Below the pieces are notes generated by a model. That model saw only the letters and a list, made by a program, of their open reading frames with translations. It had not been told where the DNA came from and did not search any database. From contig JANSXC010000003.1 in NCBI GenBank assembly GCA_024743115.1, positions 372,001-436,000 on the forward strand: DNA of 64,000 nucleotides, given 5' to 3'. Of the stretch, positions 51,651-58,615 are shown piece by piece. The DNA comes from a bacterium. Its GTDB lineage: Bacteria; Planctomycetota; UBA1135; UBA2386. The number at the start of each line of letters is the position of its first letter. Position 1 is the stretch's first letter. Position numbers and translations under genes: made by a program.

Positions 51651-52898
51651 GTGTCCGAATCCCCGCCTCCGCGCCCTGACCGGCGCAGAAGACCGAAAGG
51701 CTGGCGTCCGTCGCCGGCCCTTGTCGTGCTGATGATCGCCGGGCTGATTGCGCTCGGATGGTACGGCTACCTGCAATGGCGCGAAGGTCAGGTGCGCCTC
51801 ACGTTCGTGGGTGTGGCTGGTGGCGTCCCTGCGCTCGAACTCACGGCGTTTCCCGATCGCCTGACGTTCACGAGTCCGTCGCCGCCGCCGCCGTTCGGTG
51901 AACTCTCCCTTGCCGCGGCGGTTGCCGGGGGTGACGGCAAGGCGATGGCCCACGCGACGCTCGATGGTGACCTCGTGCCCGGCCGGGCCGTCGTGCGCTA
52001 TCGCGGTGAGGGTGTCGGCGCTGGCATCGTATTCGTCGAACTCGGCAAGGAGTTCGAGCCGATTCAGCTCACCGCGCCGCGCACGATTCGTGGACGGGTC
52101 GTCGAACCGGTCGGCTTCTGGGAGTTCGGCTGGCGCTGCGCCGGTGTTCGGCCGGTGCCGGCGGCGGAGATCATTGCGATGGCCGGTGGCGAGCACGGCA
52201 TCGAGATCGGGTCGACCACGGCCGACGACGAAGGGCGCTTCGAGCTCACGGGTATCGCGGCCGATGTTCACCCATTGAGCCTGCGAGTGCGCGTGCTCGG
52301 GTTCGAGCTGCAGCACGTCGAGGCGGTGCCGCTCACGGCCGACGACGTCGACGGTTCCCTGGACGATCCGGTTCTGCTCGCCGTGCAGCGCACGGAATTG
52401 CTGCGGGGTCGGGTCGAGACGCCACCGGGACTCGATCCGTCCGATCTGTGGGTGCTCGCGCGCGGTCTGCCCGGTGTGCAGGCGCAGCCAGAACGCGACG
52501 GCTCGTTCGAGCTCGATCATCTGCCGCCCGGAGTCAGCCCGCGCCTGCTCGTGCACGGCCTCGGCGACTTCTTCGGCTGCCCCGAGATCACAGCTAGCCG
52601 CGGCACGGCAGCGCTGTTTCGCGTCGTGCCCGCGGGCGTGGTTCGCGGTCGCGTCGTCGATCGCGAGACTTCGGAACCGCTCGCCGGCGCGCTCGTCTTC
52701 CCGGGCGATGCGGTGGCAGTTCGCAGCGACGCCGACGGCTACTTCGAACTCGTGCACGTGATGCCGGGCGCGGTCGAGATCACGGCGCAGTACAAGCAGC
52801 GGCTCAAGCGGCGGCGACACTACATGCGCTTCGGTCGCGTGCGCGTCGACGTCGTCGGTGGTGAGGCCAGTGAAGGCGTCGTGATCGAGGTCGATTGA
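51651..52898 (+). CDS. Membrane-anchored carboxypeptidase-regulatory-like protein
   Basis: A 415-residue protein starting with GTG. A Pro/Arg-rich cytoplasmic stretch precedes one helix (ALVVLMIAGLIALGWYGYL). Extracytoplasmic beta-sandwich repeats of the carboxypeptidase regulatory-like type follow: TIRGRVVEPVGFWEFGW, LLRGRVETPPGLDPSDL and VVRGRVVDRETSEPLAGALV, the last followed by DADGYFELVHVMPG. It is the third anchored repeat protein of the cluster and lies 15 bp before a small secreted protein that it may act with. No enzymatic motif is seen. Confidence 0.7.
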   Translation: MSESPPPRPDRRRRPKGWRPSPALVVLMIAGLIALGWYGYLQWREGQVRLTFVGVAGGVPALELTAFPDRLTFTSPSPPPPFGELSLAAAVAGGDGKAMAHATLDGDLVPGRAVVRYRGEGVGAGIVFVELGKEFEPIQLTAPRTIRGRVVEPVGFWEFGWRCAGVRPVPAAEIIAMAGGEHGIEIGSTTADDEGRFELTGIAADVHPLSLRVRVLGFELQHVEAVPLTADDVDGSLDDPVLLAVQRTELLRGRVETPPGLDPSDLWVLARGLPGVQAQPERDGSFELDHLPPGVSPRLLVHGLGDFFGCPEITASRGTAALFRVVPAGVVRGRVVDRETSEPLAGALVFPGDAVAVRSDADGYFELVHVMPGAVEITAQYKQRLKRRRHYMRFGRVRVDVVGGEASEGVVIEVD

Positions 52899-52913
52899 CG
52901 AGAGGTTGAGACC

Positions 52914-53450
52914 ATGAAGATGCTGATGTTGCTCGGCGTGGCGGTTGGCGGCGTGCTCGGTGCTTCGGGTGTTGCCTGGTCGGCGCAGGATCCGGCGCCG
53001 GCGGAGAGGCCCGCCGAGAAGCCGACCCAAGAGCCGGCCGAGAAGCAGGAGCCCGGCCAGAAAGATCCCGGCACCAGCAGCGTCAAACGGCTGCCGCGTG
53101 ACCCGATCGAAGGCGTCTATCGCCTGCTCTCACGGATGATCGATGGCGTGCCGGACCCCAATGCGGTGCGCGGCTACGTCGCGGTGACACGGCGTCACAT
53201 GTTGCTGTGCCTCGCGGCCCGCGGGCCGGATCCCGACTACCCGTTGCTGCGTGCCGGCGTTCGCGAGTGGCAGCGTCGCAAACGGAGCTTCGACACGATC
53301 GTTCAGATGGGTTTCTACACCGATGCCGATGGCGAGGTGCACGTCGAAGAACCGGGCACGTCGCAGGTTCGCCGCATCGACGTGATTCGCGGCAAGCTCC
53401 GGATCTGGCAGGAAGGCAACAGCTACCTCGAGTTCGAGCGCATCGAATAG
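52914..53450 (+). CDS. Small secreted protein, lipocalin-like pattern
   Basis: I do not recognise a family with confidence. The 178-residue protein has a signal peptide (MKMLMLLGVAVGGVLGASG, cleavage near AWSA-Q), then a ~40-residue Pro/Glu/Lys-rich linker. A compact domain of about 115 residues starts DPIEGVYRLLSRMIDG and contains VRGYVAVTRRHMLLCL and RIDVIRGKLRIWQEGNSYL. The opening G-x-(Y/W) strand and the repeated beta pattern recall lipocalin-like domains. It follows the third anchored repeat gene by 15 bp and is probably in the same operon. Confidence 0.6.
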   Translation: MKMLMLLGVAVGGVLGASGVAWSAQDPAPAERPAEKPTQEPAEKQEPGQKDPGTSSVKRLPRDPIEGVYRLLSRMIDGVPDPNAVRGYVAVTRRHMLLCLAARGPDPDYPLLRAGVREWQRRKRSFDTIVQMGFYTDADGEVHVEEPGTSQVRRIDVIRGKLRIWQEGNSYLEFERIE

Positions 53451-53464
53451 CGCCGCGCGATCGT

Positions 53465-55024
53465 TCACCGTCGCCGGCGCAGCGCGCGCAGCTCGGGCGA
53501 CCGCATGACGAGGTGCACACCGAGGTAGGTGACGATGCCGACGGCGACGCCGATGCCGAGATCGAGCAGCGCGCTTGCCATCGTCTCGGTGCTCGTGACC
53601 GGTGTGCGGACGAGCAGCACGACGATCGCCATCGTGGCAGTCGCGGCAACGGCCCGCACCCAGCTCGAGGTGATCGTCGAGTTCCCCGCTGGCGGCACGT
53701 GCCGGCGGAAGTGGCGGGCGAGGAGCGCGGCGTTGGCGAGCGACGACAGGCTGCTCGCGAGTGCGAGCGCGGCCGTGCCGAGGTTCGTCGTGTTCAGTAG
53801 CACGAGGTTGAGCGTCGCGTTGCACAGCACGAGCCAACCTGCGAGTCGGGCCGGCGACTTCGCGTCACCGACGGCGAAGTGGGCGCGGGCGTAGAGCTGT
53901 GCCAGCCCCAGGAACGGCAACCCTGCGACGAGCAGCATCGTCGTGAGCGCGGTCGGCGCGACATCCGTTTCGACGAACTCGCCGCCGACGAAAAGCACGC
54001 GAACGACGTCTTCGGCGAGCAGCGCGAGCCCGGCCGACGCGGGCAGGGTGACGAAGATCGTGTGTCCGGCGAACCGGTCGAGCGTCGCGCGCATCGCGCT
54101 GCGATCGGTCTCGGTCGCTTCGAGCGCGAGCTTGGGGAACGCCGCGACGCCGAGCGCCATGGCCGTCAGCGCATGGGGAAACAGCAGTAGGCGGTTGCTG
54201 AGGTAGACATACGTCACGGCCCCCGAGCTGACGAGGTAGTACGCCATCGCCATGTCGAGCAGAGAGCTGATCTGGTTCAACGACATCCCGACGACCATCG
54301 GGGCCATCGCGACGAACACCGAGAACGCCGGCGTGCCCCGGCGCGGCAGGCGGAGCCGCAACGGCGGCAGTTCGGCGCGGCGCCACATCGGCAGCAGCAG
54401 CACGCCGAGCTGCACGAAGCCTGCGGCGGTCAGCCAATAGGAGATCCAGTTCGCGAGGTCGACGGGCACGGTGATGCCGCAGGGGCCGGCGAGCAGGAGC
54501 GCTGCGATCCAGAACGCATTCAGCAGGATGGGTAGGGCCGCGGGTAGGGCGAACATGCCCAGCGTGTTCATTGCGCCGGCGAGCGCCGCGCACAGGCAGA
54601 TCGGCAACGCGTAGGCGAACAGCACCGCGTTGAGCGCGAGCAGCAAGCGAATGGCCGCAACGCCGCCTTCTTCGGGTGCGGGCAGCCACTCCGCGGGCCA
54701 CAGCAGGCTCGCGCCCGCGACGAGCAGGCATACCGGCAGGAGGATCGTTGTGACGGCGCCGAGGATTTCACCGAGGAGTTCGCGGGCTCGGTTCGGATCG
54801 TCTTTTCGAGCGGCGGTGTACGCCGGCACGAGCGCGGCGGATAGCGCACCCTCGCCGAGCAACCGCCGCATGAGGTTGGGGAACATCCACGCCAGCAAGA
54901 ACGTGTCCTGAACCCAGCTCGCGCCGAACGCCTGCGCCATGAAGCGATCGCGGACCAGGCCCAGTATCCGCGAGACCAGGGTCATCGCGGAGATCGATCC
55001 TGCGGCGCGCAGCAGCCGCGTCAT
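53465..55024 (-). CDS. murJ: Lipid II flippase
   Basis: A 519-residue protein of the MurJ/MviN family, a 14-helix MOP-superfamily transporter that flips peptidoglycan precursor lipid II across the cytoplasmic membrane. Conserved features are SAMTLVSRILGLVRDRFMA at the N-terminus, the RRLLGEGALSAALVPAY signature containing the functional Arg and Glu-Gly, and KLALEATE in the middle. Its presence supports a peptidoglycan-containing wall, consistent with present views of this phylum. The start is at the ATG at 55024; a 181-bp spacer separates it from divergent apaH. Confidence 0.93.
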   Translation of the reverse strand: MTRLLRAAGSISAMTLVSRILGLVRDRFMAQAFGASWVQDTFLLAWMFPNLMRRLLGEGALSAALVPAYTAARKDDPNRARELLGEILGAVTTILLPVCLLVAGASLLWPAEWLPAPEEGGVAAIRLLLALNAVLFAYALPICLCAALAGAMNTLGMFALPAALPILLNAFWIAALLLAGPCGITVPVDLANWISYWLTAAGFVQLGVLLLPMWRRAELPPLRLRLPRRGTPAFSVFVAMAPMVVGMSLNQISSLLDMAMAYYLVSSGAVTYVYLSNRLLLFPHALTAMALGVAAFPKLALEATETDRSAMRATLDRFAGHTIFVTLPASAGLALLAEDVVRVLFVGGEFVETDVAPTALTTMLLVAGLPFLGLAQLYARAHFAVGDAKSPARLAGWLVLCNATLNLVLLNTTNLGTAALALASSLSSLANAALLARHFRRHVPPAGNSTITSSWVRAVAATATMAIVVLLVRTPVTSTETMASALLDLGIGVAVGIVTYLGVHLVMRSPELRALRRRR

Positions 55025-55205
55025 TCACGGATCCCGGGGAGAGTCGGATGCGGGCGTAGCACGTAACGAGTGAGAGCGGTAAGGCTGGGAGCCGGGCTCC
55101 TGATGCGGAACAATGCACAATGGCAGCAGCCCCGCAAGCTCCACTCCCCTCCATGCGTACCCTTCCCCTCGTCCTGGCGTCGAACGGGCCGGACCCACTC
55201 TCGTA

Positions 55206-55868
55206 ATGCGCCGCATCTTCGTCGGTGACATCCAGGGTTGTCGTGAAGCGCTCGACCGACTGCTCGCGGCGGTCGACTTCGCGCCCGGCCGTGACCGCCT
55301 GCTGCCCGTTGGCGATCTCGTCAACAAGGGGCCCGATTCGGCGGGCACGCTGCAGCGACTGATGGAACTCGACGCCGAGCCCGTGCTGGGCAACCACGAC
55401 CTGAGCTGGCTGAAGAAGGGCAAGGTCGAGGATCCGCGCCAGCGTGATTGGCTCGCGGGGCAACCCATCGTGCGGCTGTTCGACGATCTGATCGTCGTTC
55501 ACGCCGGGCTGCACCCGCAATGGGACGACGCTCACCTGACCGAGCTCGCGAAGGGTCACACGTGCGCCGGTGAACCGAGCGCGGACGCCTGGTATGCGGT
55601 GACGGTGCGCTATTGCGACGAGCACGGCGTCCGTCCCGAGTTCGACTGGCCGCCGCCGGGGCCGCCGTTCCGGCCGTGGGACGACCTGTATCGCGGCGCG
55701 CGGCGCGTGGTGTTCGGCCACTGGGCGCGGCGCGGCCTCGTTGTGACGCCGCACGCCGTCGGACTCGACACGGGCTGCTGCTACGGCGGCGAGCTTTCGG
55801 CGTGGATCGCCGAGGAGGATCGCATCGTGCAGGTTCCCGGAGTGCCGGGCGTGCGCGGTTCGGGCTAG
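55206..55868 (+). CDS. apaH: Symmetrical diadenosine tetraphosphatase (ApaH-like)
   Basis: A 220-residue metallophosphoesterase with the PPP-family motifs GDIQGC, GDLVNKGP, GNHD and VVHAGLHP, all as in ApaH, which splits Ap4A into two ADP. Length is somewhat shorter than E. coli ApaH (280), with the C-terminal part reduced. The ATG at 55206 begins MRRIFVGDIQGC and is preferred over upstream codons, which give a Ser/Pro-rich extension. Its stop overlaps the convergent stop of the secreted protein gene by 3 nt. Confidence 0.85.
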   Translation: MRRIFVGDIQGCREALDRLLAAVDFAPGRDRLLPVGDLVNKGPDSAGTLQRLMELDAEPVLGNHDLSWLKKGKVEDPRQRDWLAGQPIVRLFDDLIVVHAGLHPQWDDAHLTELAKGHTCAGEPSADAWYAVTVRYCDEHGVRPEFDWPPPGPPFRPWDDLYRGARRVVFGHWARRGLVVTPHAVGLDTGCCYGGELSAWIAEEDRIVQVPGVPGVRGSG

Positions 55869-57289
55869 CGAATCGGCACGACGAGCGTGTCGATCACGGG
55901 CACTTCACCCGTCGCGAGGTCGGCGCGGAACGTAATGCGATACTGCAGGTAGCGCAGGCCGTCTGCGATGTCCGGGCTCGCTGACCACGCGGTCGGGTTG
56001 GTGCCCGAACTGTTGGCGGAGCCGCGGTATTCGACGGCGACGCTCGTGCCCGACGGCAGCGAAGTCGCGAGGCGCGGCGTATCGTAGTCGGGGTTGAGGT
56101 GTTGTGAGTCCTGGAACGGCGACACCGCTTCGGTTGTGACGCGAGCAAACTCGAACTGCATCTGGGCGAGCCAGTTGTCACCGTCGCCGGTCGTAGCCTG
56201 CGACGGGATGACGGGCCCCGTCGGAGTGCCGCCCTTGGTGTTGCGCGCCGCCGGGTTGGGGCTCGATTGGACCATCAGGTGGCCGTAGAAGCCGTTGAGG
56301 CCGGTGGCGTTCGCATCGGGGTCGGTCTGGAACTCGAGCAGCAGGCTCGACGAGCCGTCGTACTCGAATGCCGGCAGGACCGGCAGTGGCACGTAGCCAT
56401 CAAACCGACGCGAGCTCGGTGACAGATCGTAGCGGCCGCTGAAGACGATCTGCGGCGGCTCGTTGGGCACGTAGTTCTGCGTGAACACGGGGTCGAGACC
56501 CGAACCCGGCGCGACGGGCAAGGCGGTCCACGGATCCAACGAGTAGTCCGGAACGACCGGCGTGTGACCGGCAAGCAGCGTGATCTGGCCGAAGCTGTCC
56601 GTGGATACCGGGGTCAGCGAGTACCAGCGAATCGCCGTTACGACTTCGCGTTCGCCCGTTGCGCCGATGTCCGACGCGCGAAACACCATCTGCTCGCGGC
56701 AGCCCAGCGGGTTGAGCGGGTTCTGGAGCGGGTGCGGAAAGAACGCTGCGTTCGGCAGCACTTCGTGCGTGCGCTGCGTGATCGCACCGCCGGAGATGTG
56801 GCCGCGGATCGATTGCGAGAAACTGCCGGTGAAGCCGCTACCCAGCGGGTTGTCGAAGCTCTCCACGAGCGCCGTGGGGGTCGTGTAGAGCACCGAACTC
56901 TCCGCGTTGGTCACGCGGAACAGCCCGTTCGGTGCCGTGCTGTCGATGGTCGCACCCTGGCCGTAGATCACGAGGCCGAGTGCGCCGGCGAACGGCGGGA
57001 TGTTGAGCAGGTGGTTCACCCTGCCGAGGGTCGGCATCACGCCGGCGTCGAGCGTGACGAGCGTCGGCGAGACGTCGAGATAGAAGCGTTCGCCGAGGAA
57101 GTCCGTGGGGCCGCCCGTGAGGTTGGCGAGGATCGAGTAGACGGTGCCGGATGGCGCCGACAGGCCGTACGCGACTGCGGCACCCGAGGGCGAGACCTGC
57201 GTTGCCGGGGTCATCGAGAACGGGCCGGACTGAGAGGCGACCGTAGCCGCGAGGGACGCGGCGGCCGCGAGGATCGAGTGTGGTCTCAT
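55865..57289 (-). CDS. Secreted protein of unknown function
   Basis: A 474-residue exported protein with a signal peptide (SILAAAASLAATVASQ). The mature protein is rich in Gly, Pro, Ser, Thr and aromatic residues with an alternating beta pattern. The region near residues 140-180 (VESFDNPLGSGFTGSFSQ) and the segment from about 310 (VPLPVLPAFEYDGSSSLLLEF) look like beta-sandwich domains. It has only one cysteine (LGCREQM). It resembles the large lineage-specific sets of secreted beta-rich proteins in Poly30-type planctomycetes, but I cannot name a family. The ATG at 57289 starts a clear signal peptide. Confidence 0.65.
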   Translation of the reverse strand: MRPHSILAAAASLAATVASQSGPFSMTPATQVSPSGAAVAYGLSAPSGTVYSILANLTGGPTDFLGERFYLDVSPTLVTLDAGVMPTLGRVNHLLNIPPFAGALGLVIYGQGATIDSTAPNGLFRVTNAESSVLYTTPTALVESFDNPLGSGFTGSFSQSIRGHISGGAITQRTHEVLPNAAFFPHPLQNPLNPLGCREQMVFRASDIGATGEREVVTAIRWYSLTPVSTDSFGQITLLAGHTPVVPDYSLDPWTALPVAPGSGLDPVFTQNYVPNEPPQIVFSGRYDLSPSSRRFDGYVPLPVLPAFEYDGSSSLLLEFQTDPDANATGLNGFYGHLMVQSSPNPAARNTKGGTPTGPVIPSQATTGDGDNWLAQMQFEFARVTTEAVSPFQDSQHLNPDYDTPRLATSLPSGTSVAVEYRGSANSSGTNPTAWSASPDIADGLRYLQYRITFRADLATGEVPVIDTLVVPIR

Positions 57290-57351
57290 GTTGGAGTCAG
57301 GCGGTGAAGGTGGACGGGACGTAGTCCCCGACTGCTTCCAGGTCACCGCGG

Positions 57352-58356
57352 TTAGACGGGTCCGAGGTGTCTTTCGATTTCTTCTCGAACGATCGGCACC
57401 ATGAGAGTCGCTAGCGCTTCGTTGGCGTAACACGCGAACCCGACGTTGGTTGTCAGGTCCAAGGGCGCATCGAGCGGGTTGCCCTTCGGATCGCGCACCA
57501 CGCAGCCGGCTTCGCTGGCGACGAGCCATGTTACGACGTCATACGGTCGGCACGCGAGTGATGACGTCACGCCGAGCTTGCGGTGCACCAGCGGCCGAAC
57601 GTCGAGCACGAACCGATCGCGACCGAGCGCGACCTCCGCGAGTTGCCCACCCGAGCAGATGTACTGGTCCGTGTAGACCTCGGCCTTCTCGGGGTTCCAT
57701 GGCCCGAGCGCGCGTTCGAGGATCGCCTCCTCGAGTCGCGCGATCAGCTCCTTGCCGCCCTGAAAGAAGTTGCCCACCGTCGCAAAGCCGTGGAGCAACG
57801 TGTTCGCGCGGCTCGGTTGCGGCGCGAGTTCTGCTGCCGTGTTCGCGATCAGGTTGCGCCGCTCGCCATGCGCACCGCCACCGACTGTTGCCCACAATGT
57901 GTCGCTGGTCGCCTGCCGCGTCGTCGGCAGCTCTGTCATCACCGCGACCTCGACCTCCGAAAGGCGTGTCGCAGCGCCACGATCCGGCGCCGCCCCGAGC
58001 AGGCACCAGGCGGATCGCTTGTCGTACATCAGCCCCCGCGTCCCGTCGATCGGATCCACGAGCAACCGAAACGGCGCACCGCCCCGACCAGAACGCCCGA
58101 ACTCGACCCCACCCGGATCCAACCCTTCCGCGAGCAGAACGAAGTGCTGCGTCTCACCCCACCGCTCACACTCCCGCAGCAACACCTCCTCCACGTGCGC
58201 ATCGATCCCGAAGATCGTGTCGCCCATGTCGTCGCGCACCGTCCGCGCCAACACCTCCGTCGACTGCGCCACCATGTGCCCGCGCAGAGCATCGCGAATC
58301 GCCCCGCCGATCGTTCGCAGGCGGCCGAGAAGCGTAGAATGATCGAGAGTTGCCAT
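57352..58356 (-). CDS. Inositol monophosphatase family protein
   Basis: A 334-residue sugar-phosphatase-fold protein. LLAEGLDPGG holds the first acidic ligand, LLVDPIDGTRGLMYDK is the diagnostic metal-binding DPIDGT motif, and PYDVVTWLVASEAGCVV matches the C-terminal WD-x-AA-like motif, with Val-Val-Thr instead of the usual Ala-Ala. Family members hydrolyse inositol phosphates, fructose-1,6-bisphosphate or PAP with Mg2+. At 334 residues it is longer than typical IMPase (about 265), with insertions around 130-175 and 195-240. It lies 37 bp from the divergent tRNA gene. Confidence 0.8.
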   Translation of the reverse strand: MATLDHSTLLGRLRTIGGAIRDALRGHMVAQSTEVLARTVRDDMGDTIFGIDAHVEEVLLRECERWGETQHFVLLAEGLDPGGVEFGRSGRGGAPFRLLVDPIDGTRGLMYDKRSAWCLLGAAPDRGAATRLSEVEVAVMTELPTTRQATSDTLWATVGGGAHGERRNLIANTAAELAPQPSRANTLLHGFATVGNFFQGGKELIARLEEAILERALGPWNPEKAEVYTDQYICSGGQLAEVALGRDRFVLDVRPLVHRKLGVTSSLACRPYDVVTWLVASEAGCVVRDPKGNPLDAPLDLTTNVGFACYANEALATLMVPIVREEIERHLGPV

Positions 58357-58393
58357 GCGAATCCGAACCGGATTCTATGGCCACGACCCACGC

Positions 58394-58470
58394 GGGCCCT
58401 TAGCTCAATTGGTTAGAGCCGGTGTCTCATACACACTTGGTTGCAGGTTCGAGTCCTGCAGGGCCTACCA
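58394..58470 (+). tRNA. tRNA with CAU anticodon, Ile2-like (or Met)
   Basis: A complete 77-nt cloverleaf: a 7-bp acceptor stem (GGGCCCT with AGGGCCT, first pair G-U), D-stem GCTC/GAGC, anticodon stem GGTGT/ACACT with loop CTCATAC (anticodon CAU), T-arm GCAGGTTCGAGTCCTGC and an encoded CCA. It is not an initiator: there is no C1xA72 mismatch and no three-GC anticodon stem. The acceptor stem (C4-G69, C5-G68) and the CTTGGT variable region resemble E. coli tRNA-Ile2, whose C34 is changed to lysidine by TilS, more than elongator Met. Isoleucine is therefore slightly preferred. Confidence 0.9.
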
Positions 58471-58475
58471 CCTGC

Positions 58476-58490
58476 GCGCCGGCGGCGCGC
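58476..58490. terminator. GC hairpin after tRNA
   Basis: CGCGCC-GGC-GGCGCG is a perfect 6-bp stem starting 6 nt after the tRNA 3' end. The loop is only 3 nt and there is no T-tract; it may protect or end the tRNA precursor. Confidence 0.3.
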
Positions 58491-58615
58491 TCGTGGGATG
58501 CCCTGCGGGCTCGGTGCATCGCGTCGCTTCGCGCCGCGATCCCGCGAGTCTTGGGGGCGGTGTTCCAGCTGCAATCTGCCGGTGGAACGGTGGAGACCCT
58601 GGGCAGGACAGTCTG

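Noticed and set aside
58355..58615. Extending the first kinase upstream through the tRNA to 58355
   Set aside because: The frame happens to stay open across the tRNA gene, but the encoded sequence has no similarity to the kinase, and a GTG at 58616 begins the typical N-terminal helix.
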